A model generated the notes under the pieces. The model did no database searches and was not told the DNA's origin. It was given only the letters and a program-made list of their open reading frames with translations. The translations under genes and the position numbers were made by a program. Below, piece after piece: positions 54,545-63,864 of a stretch of 64,000 nucleotides of DNA. This DNA comes from Candidatus Poribacteria bacterium (GTDB lineage Bacteria > Poribacteria > WGA-4E > WGA-3G): assembly GCA_026702755.1 (NCBI GenBank), contig JAPPBX010000087.1, positions 1 through 64,000 of the forward strand, in the 5' to 3' direction. Position 1 is the stretch's first letter. Every line of letters begins with the position of its first letter.

Positions 54545-55405
54545 ATGAAAAAAATTACTGACAACGAAATCCAATTCTTTAACGAAAACGGTTATCTTAT
54601 TTTAAAACGGGTGATCCAGCCAGATGAACTCGCTGTTACACAAAGCGAAAGTCAACGGCTTATTGACGAAATTTTGGCAGGCGGACCGGCAGATGAATGG
54701 TGTAACCGTGGACCGGAACGGATTCCTTATTATCTGACCTATTTGCATTCCCATCCGAACGAATTCTCGCTGCGGTTACTTGGCCATCCGTTCATTGGGG
54801 ATCTGCTGCACCGGATCATCGGACCCGATTTTATCCCATGCTATGAATCCCTTGTTTTCAAACTGCCGAAACACGGTTCTTCCGTCCGGTGGCACAGGGA
54901 TGGCAACGCAATCCGTGAGAACCACCCGATCTTCAATGTTGACATATATCTTGATGATTCGACCGTTGATAATGGGTGCGTTTGGGTCATTCCGAAAAGC
55001 CATCTCTGGGGAATTGAAGAGGCACAGGAGGTTATTGAGAGAGGCGAAGTCAATTTTGAACGAGAAGACGCAGTGCCTGCAGAGGTGGAACCGGGTGATA
55101 TTTTACTTCACCATACTAAAGTCTTGCACGGCAGTAAAATCAACACGAGTGATACACTTCGCCGAGTTATTTATTTCGATCAGCGGACACCACGGTGGAA
55201 CGAGCAGTATAAATGGTGGCAATCGGAGTTTTTGACACAACGGTGCAAAATGTATCAACGCGCGCTTCATGAACGCCGCACAAACCCGTATTCCTCCGAC
55301 ACCGAGCAGTTCGCTTACGAGGTGCCATCCGACATGCCAACATGGGATCCAAACGACGATTTTGATCTGCGGATTCAGCACCGCGCTTATGCATATAAAG
55401 AATAA
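54545..55405 (+). CDS. Phytanoyl-CoA dioxygenase (PhyH) family protein
   Basis: About 286 residues from the preferred start MKKITDNEIQFFNENGYLILKR, a typical PhyH opening. RWHRDGNAI gives the H-x-D iron pair, VWVIPKSHLWG the usual loop, and LLHHTKVLHGSKINTSDTLRRVIYFDQR the distal His and Arg. ATG 54515 lies upstream of the only good Shine-Dalgarno site (AGGAGG, 54524-54529), so it is unlikely; the spacer to ATG 54545 is long (15 bases). Substrate unknown. It is followed after 11 bases by an epimerase gene. Confidence 0.88.
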   Translation: MKKITDNEIQFFNENGYLILKRVIQPDELAVTQSESQRLIDEILAGGPADEWCNRGPERIPYYLTYLHSHPNEFSLRLLGHPFIGDLLHRIIGPDFIPCYESLVFKLPKHGSSVRWHRDGNAIRENHPIFNVDIYLDDSTVDNGCVWVIPKSHLWGIEEAQEVIERGEVNFEREDAVPAEVEPGDILLHHTKVLHGSKINTSDTLRRVIYFDQRTPRWNEQYKWWQSEFLTQRCKMYQRALHERRTNPYSSDTEQFAYEVPSDMPTWDPNDDFDLRIQHRAYAYKE

Positions 55406-55416
55406 CAGAAAGGTCT

Positions 55417-56166
55417 ATGGTTAAAAATATGAACGTTCTACTGATAGGTGGTTCGGGACACGTTGGAACCATGACGCTTCCGTATATGAAGAGCCATCAC
55501 AATTTTCGGGTGCTTGACCTCAACCCGCCTAAAGATACCTCTGTAGATTATATCCAAGGATCCGTTACCGATCCGGACATCGTTCAGGAAGCGTTGAAAG
55601 GAATGGATACGTTTGTCTACATGGTGATGCTGCAACCGACGAGCGATCGCTCCTCTGCCGCGGATTTCAGCGACATCGTCGCAAACTACGAGGTAAACGC
55701 AAAAGGGCTGCATATCGTTCTACATGCAGCAAAGGAAGCTGGCATCCAACACGCTGTCTATACAAGCACTTTCACTGTGCATGAACGGACGCGAAACAAT
55801 TTTCCGTATGAAGATGTCGTGCCGCGGGATAATCCGGGTGTTTACGGATTAACCAAGGGTTTTGGTGAGCAGGTTTGTGAATACTTTGTGCGAGAACACG
55901 GCATGTCGCTCATCGCTTTGCGTATCACGGGTCCCTCTACACGTGAACAGTGGCTTGAGCGTTATAACCAACCGAAAGATTCGTCAGTGCATATCTGGTG
56001 GACGGATGAGGAAGACTTAGCGAATGCGTATCTCGCGGCTATCTCGGTCGAACATGAAGGTTTTGACGCTTTTTTCATTGCGGGAGATCATGAACAGAAG
56101 GAGATTAATCTCTCAAAAGCGAAACGCTTGCTCGGTTGGGAACCCTTGACGCATACACGTGTGTGA
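55417..56166 (+). CDS. NAD(P)-dependent epimerase/dehydratase (extended SDR)
   Basis: A 249-residue Rossmann protein: LLIGGSGHVGTMTLPYM at the N-terminus, VTDPDIVQEALKGMDTFVYM, and the catalytic YGLTKGFGE (Y-x-x-x-K). GGDD-like sugar specificity is not visible, so it is a general NAD-dependent epimerase/dehydratase. It begins 11 bases after the PhyH gene with AAAGG upstream and probably shares a transcript with it. A WD40 gene follows after 27 bases. Confidence 0.9.
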   Translation: MVKNMNVLLIGGSGHVGTMTLPYMKSHHNFRVLDLNPPKDTSVDYIQGSVTDPDIVQEALKGMDTFVYMVMLQPTSDRSSAADFSDIVANYEVNAKGLHIVLHAAKEAGIQHAVYTSTFTVHERTRNNFPYEDVVPRDNPGVYGLTKGFGEQVCEYFVREHGMSLIALRITGPSTREQWLERYNQPKDSSVHIWWTDEEDLANAYLAAISVEHEGFDAFFIAGDHEQKEINLSKAKRLLGWEPLTHTRV

Positions 56167-56193
56167 ACAGTTCTATAAATAGAGAGCCTCACA

Positions 56194-58083
56194 ATGAAAA
56201 CGAAGTTACTTTCCATTTTTCTGACGCTTATTGTCATCCCAATTCCGCTTTTACCTAACACTTTCGCTCAAGACTATACGCAATGGGAGTTACCTGAGGG
56301 TGCTATCGCGCGACTGGGTAAAGGTGGAATCAATAAGATTCAGTATTCTCCTGACAACAGGTTTTTGGCGGTAGCAAGTACTATCGGCATTTGGATCTAC
56401 GATGCAGTTACGCTTCAAGAGGCACTCCTCTTTGCAGGAAATACGAATGGGATTAATTGTGTGTCGCTGAGTCCGGATGGACGCATTTTTGCTGTCGGCA
56501 CCGGTCAGGTGCTCCAACTCTGGGATACCATCCTCGGCGAGCATCAGGCAACACTCACTGGGCATACGAATGGGATATTCGATGTCGTGTTCAGTTCAGA
56601 TGGACAGACTATCGTAACTGGCAGCAGCGATGGTACGATCCGCCTCTGGGACACACATACTGGAGAGCAGACAAAAACATTCGCAAAAGGTGTCAACTGG
56701 ATTAACCGTGTCGCGCTGAGCCCGGATGGAAAAATAGTTGCCGGTGGCACCAATGATGGCTCCCTTAACATCTGGAACGTAACGACTGATGAACACAAGA
56801 AAACACTCACAGGGCATGAGCACTGGATTAATGCTGTCGCATTCAGTCTGGATGGGCAGACCCTCGTAAGTGGCGGCTATGACGGGAACATCCGAATGTG
56901 GGATGTAAACACAGGTGCACACAAGAAAACACTGACAATGGATGGAATTGGCGATAGCATTGTGTTCAGTCCTTCTGGTCATATCTTCGCGACTGGAACT
57001 GCCGCTGGGAATATTCACCTCTGGGACGCAGAAACCGGTGAATACCAGAAAACACTCACTGGGCATCCCTGGGGTGCCAGTAGCGTCGCGTTTAGTCCGG
57101 ACGGCAACACTATCGTTAGCGGTGGGGCTGGTAACATCCGCTTCTGGGATGTAATGACCGGTGAACACAAGAAAACAATCTTCGGTCACAGTGGTATGGT
57201 AAGAAGCATCGCGTTCAGTCCCGATGGCACTATCCTCGCAAGTGGGAATTACGATAGTACGGTCCGCCTCTGGAATACGACGACCGGTGAACACAAAATG
57301 ACGTTCACTGGAAATACTTGGGACGTTCAGAGTGTGGCATTCAGTCCCGATGACACCATCCTCGCAAGTGGGAATTATGATGGCAATATCCGCTTGTGGG
57401 ACACGACGACCGGCAAACAGATAAGGATGCTTGAGGGTCATACTGAAGGCATTTATAGCGTGGTGTTCAGTCCGGATGGGAAAACAATTGCCAGCGGAAG
57501 TGAGGACGACACGCTTCGTCTGTGGGATGTCCATACCGGCGAACACAAATTGATCCTCTCTGGACATGATGTCCATATCGATAAACAGATGCAGGATCAC
57601 CCTGAACATGCTGAAGATGTTTACAGTGTAGCATTCAGCCCAGATGGAAAAACCCTCGCAAGTGGGCATCACGATGGAACGATACATCTTTGGGATGCCG
57701 ATACGGGCAAGCATCAGACGGCACTCATTGGGCATACATGGACGGTTTGGAGCGTTAGTTTCAGTCCCGATGGCAAGACCCTCGCAAGTGGGAGCGGGGA
57801 CGATACGATCCACCTCTGGGACGTAGCTACCGGCAAGCGTCGGGTAAAGTTTGAACCTTTCGCAGGGACAGTTTTCAGCGTGGCATTCAGTCCTGATGGC
57901 AAGACGTTGGCGCATGGAAACGACAACAATACGATACACCTCTGGAGTGTAGATACCCGCGAACCACCAAAGATCCTCACAGGGCATTCGCGGCGGGTCT
58001 GGCAGGTCGCGTTCAGTCCAGATGGAAAAACCCTCGCAAGTGGGAGTGGTGACGGCACGGTGCTGCTGTGGCGGCTGCGTTAG
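56194..58083 (+). CDS. Secreted WD40 beta-propeller protein
   Basis: A 629-residue protein with a clear signal peptide (residues 1-25, FLTLIVIPIPLLP, cleavage near FAQ). The remainder is about 14 very regular WD40 blades (VAFSPDGKTLASGSxDxTIHLWD), enough for two seven-blade propellers. The first segment TQWELPEGAIARLGKGG is the module seen in the 49222 and 51215 proteins. High DNA identity between blades creates a long false ORF on the other strand. Likely extracytoplasmic binding scaffold; ligand unknown. Confidence 0.95.
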   Translation: MKTKLLSIFLTLIVIPIPLLPNTFAQDYTQWELPEGAIARLGKGGINKIQYSPDNRFLAVASTIGIWIYDAVTLQEALLFAGNTNGINCVSLSPDGRIFAVGTGQVLQLWDTILGEHQATLTGHTNGIFDVVFSSDGQTIVTGSSDGTIRLWDTHTGEQTKTFAKGVNWINRVALSPDGKIVAGGTNDGSLNIWNVTTDEHKKTLTGHEHWINAVAFSLDGQTLVSGGYDGNIRMWDVNTGAHKKTLTMDGIGDSIVFSPSGHIFATGTAAGNIHLWDAETGEYQKTLTGHPWGASSVAFSPDGNTIVSGGAGNIRFWDVMTGEHKKTIFGHSGMVRSIAFSPDGTILASGNYDSTVRLWNTTTGEHKMTFTGNTWDVQSVAFSPDDTILASGNYDGNIRLWDTTTGKQIRMLEGHTEGIYSVVFSPDGKTIASGSEDDTLRLWDVHTGEHKLILSGHDVHIDKQMQDHPEHAEDVYSVAFSPDGKTLASGHHDGTIHLWDADTGKHQTALIGHTWTVWSVSFSPDGKTLASGSGDDTIHLWDVATGKRRVKFEPFAGTVFSVAFSPDGKTLAHGNDNNTIHLWSVDTREPPKILTGHSRRVWQVAFSPDGKTLASGSGDGTVLLWRLR

Positions 58084-58105
58084 CACTGCCGAACGGCTCC
58101 GTAAT

Positions 58106-58134
58106 TTGACAAAAACCTCATTGCATGATACAAT
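58106..58134 (+). promoter_or_regulatory. Candidate sigma70 promoter of the sdh locus
   Basis: TTGACA (58106-58111), 17-base spacer, TACAAT (58129-58134), about 115 bases before the anchor gene. Confidence 0.6.
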
Positions 58135-58248
58135 ATACTGAACATAAATCCAAGAAACTACACCAAAACAAGCGTGGTTACTTGTTGAACCACCTGTCCT
58201 AACCACAATCTTGTTCTATTTTTTTGTAAGGTAAGGAAAAAATCGTCT

Positions 58249-59061
58249 ATGACGCACGCAGAACTAACTTTAACGGAACGTCGCCCGTTTCAAACCCAAC
58301 GCCGAGATACTTGGTGGTTACAACCTTTAGCTGTATTTATCGGGTTGGGACTCTTCGTCCTTTACGGACTCTTTCGCGTTTTTGAAGGTGATCATTTCAT
58401 TCATGGCCCCTACCTGTCCCCTCTCTACTCACCGGTGCTTTTCGGGACTGAAGGTGTCGCGCATAGCGTTGAGCACAGTTGGTTTGGTAAGATGCCGTCT
58501 TGGGTGCCAGGTTTCATTACTCCGGCAGTCCTGATTATGTGGATGCCACTCGGATTTCGCTTTACCTGCTACTACTATCGTGGCGCGTATTACAAAGCGT
58601 TTTGGGCAGACCCACCCTCTTGCACAGTGTCAGAGCCTCGCAATAATTATAGGGGCGAACACTCGTTTCCCTTGATTATACAGAATATCCATAGATATTT
58701 CCTTTATATCGCGCTCATCTTTCTCGGTATCCTCGCTTACGATGTATGGAAAGCACTCTGGTTCGACGATGGGAATGGTGGAACGACTTTCGGTATTGGC
58801 ATAGGCACTATCATTTTGGCAGGTAATGTCGTCCTTTTAGGGGGTTACACGCTTGGATGCCACTCTTTACGACACTTAGTCGGCGGTGGTATTGATTTGC
58901 TCTCCAAAGCACCCATTCGTCGGGGGGCATATAACTGTGTCAGTTGTTTAAATCATCGGCACATGCTCTGGGCATGGATGAGTCTCTGTTGGGTCGGTTT
59001 TTCCGATGTATATGTCCGTTTTATAGCACCGGCAATAGGTCAAGACTGGATTACATTTTAA
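58249..59061 (+). CDS. Succinate dehydrogenase membrane anchor, mycobacterial Sdh1 type
   Basis: A 270-residue protein with five predicted helices (~25-45, 85-110, 145-170, 180-202, 238-262). Size and plan resemble the anchor of mycobacterial Sdh1 (Rv0249c type) rather than the small SdhC/SdhD pair. FRFTCYYYRGAYYKAFW and DPPSC are shared landmarks as I recall the family. Candidate metal ligands are C204, H205 and H209 (LGCHSLRH) and C230, C233, H236, H238 (NCVSCLNHRH). The mycobacterial Sdh1 structure carries a membrane-embedded Rieske-type 2Fe-2S cluster, so these may be its ligands. The gene precedes sdhA and sdhB on the same strand. It has a promoter and a plausible RBS, AAGGTAAGG. Confidence 0.82.
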   Translation: MTHAELTLTERRPFQTQRRDTWWLQPLAVFIGLGLFVLYGLFRVFEGDHFIHGPYLSPLYSPVLFGTEGVAHSVEHSWFGKMPSWVPGFITPAVLIMWMPLGFRFTCYYYRGAYYKAFWADPPSCTVSEPRNNYRGEHSFPLIIQNIHRYFLYIALIFLGILAYDVWKALWFDDGNGGTTFGIGIGTIILAGNVVLLGGYTLGCHSLRHLVGGGIDLLSKAPIRRGAYNCVSCLNHRHMLWAWMSLCWVGFSDVYVRFIAPAIGQDWITF

Positions 59062-59314
59062 TAGGAGTTACAAATTTCCTCTTAAAATCCGCTGATAAAG
59101 GAGATTTAGGAGGTTAAATAACTAAAATATCTACTGTTTTGATAATATATCTTGCTTGTGGAGACAATGTGCCTAAATCCTGTTGGCTTATGTAGAAAGT
59201 ATGTGCTACTGCTGTCACAAAGTCAATAAAAATGCAGGTTAAATTTACCATTAACATTTATTTTTAACATGAATTGTCCTGTTTACTTACAATTTTGAAA
59301 ATGATCATATCAGT

Positions 59315-60466
59315 ATGTATGGAGAATACATGTTACATTTTGATTATTTGAATCCCGGTTCTCGGATTAATTTGCCAGAAGTTGCAGCATGCCTGAATGT
59401 TCAAATTCCAGAATTTGAGATTCTTGCAAGTCATCCTGGAGGTATGGGTATATGTTTTCAACTCAAAAGTCTGTCCAATCTTGAAACTTATGCCCTTAAA
59501 TGTATTCGCCCCGACTTGCTTGGGGACCAAGATTCTTTTGAACGCTTCCACGAAGAATTAATTGAAGAAACTCAGACAGTTGCAATGCGCCGCCTTGCAA
59601 TCCGTAGGGATGTCCATAGCATTGAAGAAGCAGCTGCAGTTTTAAGAATACGGAGAGATCATCTACGGAATCGCGATTTACCCCGGGCAATGAGTCTTGC
59701 AGAAAAACAGTATAGCCTCATTAAGGAAGGATTGGTTTTAAACCCTCTTTTCCCTTCCTTACGAATTTCTGAAATTCAATTCCTTCGATTTGCTCTTAGT
59801 GGTGATAAAATTCTCAATGCTTGTCAAACAATGATGGACGATCAAAAAATTCACCGCACATACCGACAACTCGCTTTTTTGGAAGAGGTTGAGGAGATTA
59901 GTGAAGGTCAACATTTTAAATTTGCTCTGGAAATGATAGATAAAACCGTAAGTGAGGATGCATTTTCAACAAATTTTGACGCGACACTCCAAAAAAGACT
60001 ATTTTTTATCAAACACAAAATTTATGCCGAACGATACATGATAGGAAGAGACGACCAGTCAGGCAAACGCATATTCATCCGAGAAATTATTGATTACTTT
60101 CTTGAAAAGGAGGATGGGAAATATCCGCATCCTGTCATGACAGCGCTAGTGCTTGAATGGATGGGACACATTAACGAGGCGGAAGATCTATTTCGTGAGG
60201 TTATTAAAACTTCCGAAGATTCATGGGAATCAGGTAAAGAATTGGTATTACTTCTTCAGCGAGATGGACGTTTGAAAGAAGCTTTATCTGAAGCGAATCT
60301 TCTTGTTGAATCAGCCCCTTGGCGAGCTGAAAGTTTTGACGTGTTAAGTTACCTTGCTGAAAAAGTTGGTGATACTAAACTGGCAAATCACGCAAAAAAG
60401 AAGGGCAACCTGATCTTTGATAAAGAGAAAAAACTTTTCGAGAAATTAAGAACTCTTATATCGTAA
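59315..60466 (+). CDS. Kinase N-lobe fused to a helical-repeat domain
   Basis: A 383-residue protein not matched to a known family. Residues ~32-85 read like the N-lobe of a serine/threonine kinase: FEILASHPGGMG (Gly-loop G42-G43-x-G45), YALKCIRPDLL (K62 in the VAIK position) and RFHEELIEE (E81 could be the alpha-C Glu). The C-lobe is missing: no HRD, DFG or APE. From ~100 the protein is an alpha-helical repeat, with TPR-like pairs clearest at ~275-370 (EWMGHINEAEDLFREVI, LLQRDGRLKEALSEAN). Base composition looks AT-rich compared with the flanking sdh genes. It sits between sdh anchor and sdhA, suggesting insertion. ATG 59330 is an alternative start. Confidence 0.65.
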   Translation: MYGEYMLHFDYLNPGSRINLPEVAACLNVQIPEFEILASHPGGMGICFQLKSLSNLETYALKCIRPDLLGDQDSFERFHEELIEETQTVAMRRLAIRRDVHSIEEAAAVLRIRRDHLRNRDLPRAMSLAEKQYSLIKEGLVLNPLFPSLRISEIQFLRFALSGDKILNACQTMMDDQKIHRTYRQLAFLEEVEEISEGQHFKFALEMIDKTVSEDAFSTNFDATLQKRLFFIKHKIYAERYMIGRDDQSGKRIFIREIIDYFLEKEDGKYPHPVMTALVLEWMGHINEAEDLFREVIKTSEDSWESGKELVLLLQRDGRLKEALSEANLLVESAPWRAESFDVLSYLAEKVGDTKLANHAKKKGNLIFDKEKKLFEKLRTLIS

Positions 60467-60535
60467 CCCTATACTCTGCACTTCTGTAGTTCTCCGGGGC
60501 CGCTCACGTTTTAAATCTATAGAGAGGTATAAACC

Positions 60536-60892
60536 ATGGTTACTTTGGATGATATTTTAGTGGATCACATAACAACTAAAATTGAACAAGACAATTTGGT
60601 TCCACAACTCCTATATTTATGCAATGAAAACTTAATCAATGAAATCAAAGAAATCGGATCTAATATCGCATTAGATGTTGCTTCTAAAATGCAAGGCACG
60701 AATCCATACGATTTATCTATGCGAATAACTGCTGATCAAGAGAACGAATCTCTACTTTCTAATTCCAAGGCAGCACAAGAGGCTAACGCACGACATGATA
60801 CGACACTGAGAATATGTGATCGAATTGCAAGTGCTGAAGTTGCAATGAAGGTAATGGAAGACTTGAGAAGTAAATATGGGGAGCCTCAATAG
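60536..60892 (+). CDS. Small helical protein of unknown function
   Basis: A 118-residue protein, mostly alpha-helical and polar, with no recognised domain, signal peptide or membrane segment. It has a good site, GAGAGG, about 8 bases before the ATG. It shares the AT-rich composition of the preceding gene and lies 69 bases after it, so the two probably form one unit placed inside the sdh locus. No function is proposed. Confidence 0.6.
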   Translation: MVTLDDILVDHITTKIEQDNLVPQLLYLCNENLINEIKEIGSNIALDVASKMQGTNPYDLSMRITADQENESLLSNSKAAQEANARHDTTLRICDRIASAEVAMKVMEDLRSKYGEPQ

Positions 60893-61084
60893 AGCAATAC
60901 TTGAAATTAGAAGGATAGACACTAGAATTAGCGTTAACACACTGGATTATTCCTCGGAATTAAACAGTTTGTCAGTTCGGTAGAGCATAGCGAAACTTAA
61001 GAAAAAATGCATACTTCTACCACGGAAAGACAGCAATTTTAGACAATATAAATTACATGCTGGGGAAAGTGAGGGAATTTTAAT

Positions 61085-62917
61085 TTGGCATCTTACGAAA
61101 CCCATGAATATGATGTATTGATAATCGGAGCCGGTGGTGCCGGACTTCGTGCTGCGATTGAAGCCGCTGTAGGCGACCTTAAGGTAGGACTTGTCTGCAA
61201 ATCTTTGCTTGGTAAAGCACACACCGTTATGGCAGAGGGTGGTGTCGCCGCTGCTTTGGCGAATGTTGACGAAAGAGACAGTTGGCGTGTGCATTTCGCT
61301 GACACGATGCGCGGCGGCCAGTATCTCTCCGACGCACGAATGGCGGAACTTCATGCCCAAGAATCACCAGACCGTGTGCGTGAACTTGAAGCCTGGGGTG
61401 CACTCTTTGACCGGACACAGGATGGAGGTATCCTCCAGCGAAACTTCGGTGGACACCAATACCCGCGCCTTGCACACGTCGGTGACAGGACGGGATTGGA
61501 AATGATTCGCGCCCTACAAGATCACGGTATTCACCAAGGCATTGAGGTGCACATGGAGAATACGATCATTTCGCTCCTCAAAACCGGGGACAGAGTATCG
61601 GGTGCTTTCGGTTATGAACGCGAAAAAGGACGCTTCAAAGTCTTCACCGCAAAAGCCGTCGTTTTGGCAACGGGTGGTGTCGGAAAGGCATACAAAATTA
61701 CGAGCAACAGTTGGGAATACACCGGTGATGGACACTCTCTCGCATATCACGCTGGCGCAGAACTGATTGACATGGAGTTCGTCCAATTTCATCCGACCGG
61801 TATGGTATGGCCCCCCAGTGTTCGAGGTATCTTGGTTACAGAGGGGGTACGTGGTGAAGGCGGTATCCTTACAAACAGTGAAGACAGACGCTTCATGTTT
61901 GACGATATTCCCGAACTCTATGTAAATCAAACAGCAGATAATCCTGAAGAGGGCTGGCGGTATACACAAGGCGACCGAGAGGCACGTCGTCCCCCTGAAC
62001 TCCTCACACGCGATCACGTTGCACGCTGCATCGTCCGAGAAGTACAGGAAGGACGTGGGAGCCCACACGGTGGTGTGTTCTTAGATATTGCGTGGATAAA
62101 GGAGAAAATTCCAAACGCCCCAGAACATATCCGTAGAAAGCTGCCGAGCATGTACCATCAATTCAAAGAACTCGCCGACATTGACATCACGGAGGAACCG
62201 ATGGAGGTCGGTCCGACAACGCATTATATCATGGGCGGTATCCGTGTTGATGCGGATTCACAGATGACAGCGGTTCCAGGACTTTTCGCTGCGGGTGAAT
62301 GCGCTGCAGGTTTACACGGTGCGAACAGACTCGGCGGTAACTCACTATCTGATCTACTCGTTTTCGGTAAGCGTGCTGGCGAATATGCAGCGCAGTTTGC
62401 AACGGAAAACGAGGCGGTACCACTCGATGAAGCGCAAATTGATGAAGTCGCTGTGCACACCTTAAAACCGTTTGAGAATCCACCAGATGACGGCAACGGA
62501 GACAAGATGGGACCTTATGACATTCAGGCACAACTGCAAGAAAAAATGCAGGAACTGGTAGGGATTGCCCGAAGCCAAGAGAGTCTCACACAAGCGTTGG
62601 AGGAGATTCAGAACTTACGCGAAAAAGCCGAGATCGTCCACGCTATCGGCAATCGAGAATACAACTCCGGATGGCATACCGCGCTTGATCTCGATTGCCT
62701 ACTCACGGTCTCCGAGGCGATCGCGCTTGCGGCATTAGAACGTAAGGCGAGTATCGGCGCGCACTCACGGGACGATTATCCAGAAAAAGAGGAATCCGGT
62801 GCGGGGAAATACAACACAATCGTCAAGAAGGCAGACGACGGCACAATGGAAATCCGGCGGCATCCGGTTGCTGAACTTCGAGCCGACCTGCAGGAAATCA
62901 TAGACGAGATGGGATAG
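61085..62917 (+). CDS. sdhA: Succinate dehydrogenase flavoprotein subunit
   Basis: A 610-residue flavoprotein. The FAD-binding motif IIGAGGAG is at residues 13-20 and H46 in KAHTVMAEGG fits the His that carries covalent FAD. MEFVQFHPTGM, the catalytic-domain segment GGVFLDIAWI, HYIMGGIRVD and GLFAAGECAAGLHGANRLGGNSL are typical of SdhA/FrdA. It oxidises succinate to fumarate and passes electrons to SdhB. The start is TTG 61085 (GAGGG 12 bases upstream); no ATG fits. The sdhB gene follows on the same strand. Confidence 0.95.
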   Translation: MASYETHEYDVLIIGAGGAGLRAAIEAAVGDLKVGLVCKSLLGKAHTVMAEGGVAAALANVDERDSWRVHFADTMRGGQYLSDARMAELHAQESPDRVRELEAWGALFDRTQDGGILQRNFGGHQYPRLAHVGDRTGLEMIRALQDHGIHQGIEVHMENTIISLLKTGDRVSGAFGYEREKGRFKVFTAKAVVLATGGVGKAYKITSNSWEYTGDGHSLAYHAGAELIDMEFVQFHPTGMVWPPSVRGILVTEGVRGEGGILTNSEDRRFMFDDIPELYVNQTADNPEEGWRYTQGDREARRPPELLTRDHVARCIVREVQEGRGSPHGGVFLDIAWIKEKIPNAPEHIRRKLPSMYHQFKELADIDITEEPMEVGPTTHYIMGGIRVDADSQMTAVPGLFAAGECAAGLHGANRLGGNSLSDLLVFGKRAGEYAAQFATENEAVPLDEAQIDEVAVHTLKPFENPPDDGNGDKMGPYDIQAQLQEKMQELVGIARSQESLTQALEEIQNLREKAEIVHAIGNREYNSGWHTALDLDCLLTVSEAIALAALERKASIGAHSRDDYPEKEESGAGKYNTIVKKADDGTMEIRRHPVAELRADLQEIIDEMG

Positions 62918-63064
62918 ATAGTTTTCGGTTATCAGTTGTTGGTTAAAGAGGTTTCAGATGACGATAACCTAAACGGGAAAGGGAGGAAAGCAGTTGATGA
63001 TTGTCTGGGGATAGTCGCGTCACAACAGACGTAACCGATAACTCTCACTGCGAGGCAAACTATT

Positions 63065-63805
63065 ATGGCGAAAGCAACATTTAGAATCTGGCGTGGCAAT
63101 GCAGATGGTGCGGAATTTGTCGATTATGATACCGAGGTTTCTGAAGGCATGGTGGTCTTAGACGCTGTGCACCGTATCCAAGCTGAACAGGCGAATGACA
63201 TGGCTGTTCGCTGGAACTGTAAGGCAGGAAAATGCGGCTCCTGTTCCGCCGAAGTCAATGGGCAACCGAAGTTGATGTGTATGACGCGCCTCAACGACTT
63301 ACCCCTTGATGAACCTGTCACAGTCGAACCGATGCGGGCATTCCCACTCATTAAGGACCTCGTTACGGACGTGTCGTGGAACTTCAAAGTCAAAGAGAAG
63401 ATGAAACCCTTTACGCCACGGCCGCCTGATGCGGAAGATGGCACATGGCGAATGGAACAGGAAGACATTGATCATGTCCAAGAGTTTCGGAAGTGTATTG
63501 AGTGCTTCCTCTGCCAAGATGTCTGTCATGTTCTCAGGGAGCACGACTTGCATGATGAATTCATCGGACCCCGATTCTTTGTTTACGCCGCTTCTTTGGA
63601 AATGCATCCAATTGACACCGAAAACCGGCTGGAGGAACTGAAGGATTCGGATGGCATCGGGTATTGCAACATCACCAAATGTTGTACCAAGGTATGCCCG
63701 GAGCATATTACAATTACCGACAATGCCATCATTCCGCTCAAGGAGCGCGTTGTCGATCAATTTTACGATCCGATCAAAAAACTTTTTCGCGTCTTTAGTC
63801 GTTAA
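63065..63805 (+). CDS. sdhB: Succinate dehydrogenase iron-sulfur subunit
   Basis: A 246-residue protein. The ferredoxin-type cluster uses C52, C57, C60 and C72 (CKAGKCGSC, then MCM). The C-terminal domain has CIECFLCQDVC (C144, C147, C150, C154) and CNITKCCTKVCPEH (C201, C206, C207, C211) for the 4Fe-4S and 3Fe-4S clusters. It carries electrons from SdhA to the anchor. The length matches the SdhB of the mycobacterial Sdh1 type. An intergenic AGTTATCAG-like repeat (62931-62950) separates it from sdhA. Confidence 0.95.
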   Translation: MAKATFRIWRGNADGAEFVDYDTEVSEGMVVLDAVHRIQAEQANDMAVRWNCKAGKCGSCSAEVNGQPKLMCMTRLNDLPLDEPVTVEPMRAFPLIKDLVTDVSWNFKVKEKMKPFTPRPPDAEDGTWRMEQEDIDHVQEFRKCIECFLCQDVCHVLREHDLHDEFIGPRFFVYAASLEMHPIDTENRLEELKDSDGIGYCNITKCCTKVCPEHITITDNAIIPLKERVVDQFYDPIKKLFRVFSR

Positions 63806-63835
63806 GCATATTGCTTAGATTAACGAAAAAATGAA

Positions 63836-63864
63836 TTGACTTTCCTCAAAGTTTGTGGTAGACT
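63836..63864 (+). promoter_or_regulatory. Candidate sigma70 promoter for the last gene
   Basis: TTGACT (63836-63841), 17-base spacer, TAGACT (63859-63864), about 95 bases before the start codon at 63959. Confidence 0.55.

Noticed and set aside
56596-58206. A 536-codon open frame on the minus strand, opposite the secreted WD40 gene
   Set aside because: It is an antisense shadow of highly repetitive WD40 blades; codons mirror the plus-strand repeats, and it has no RBS or recognisable domain.
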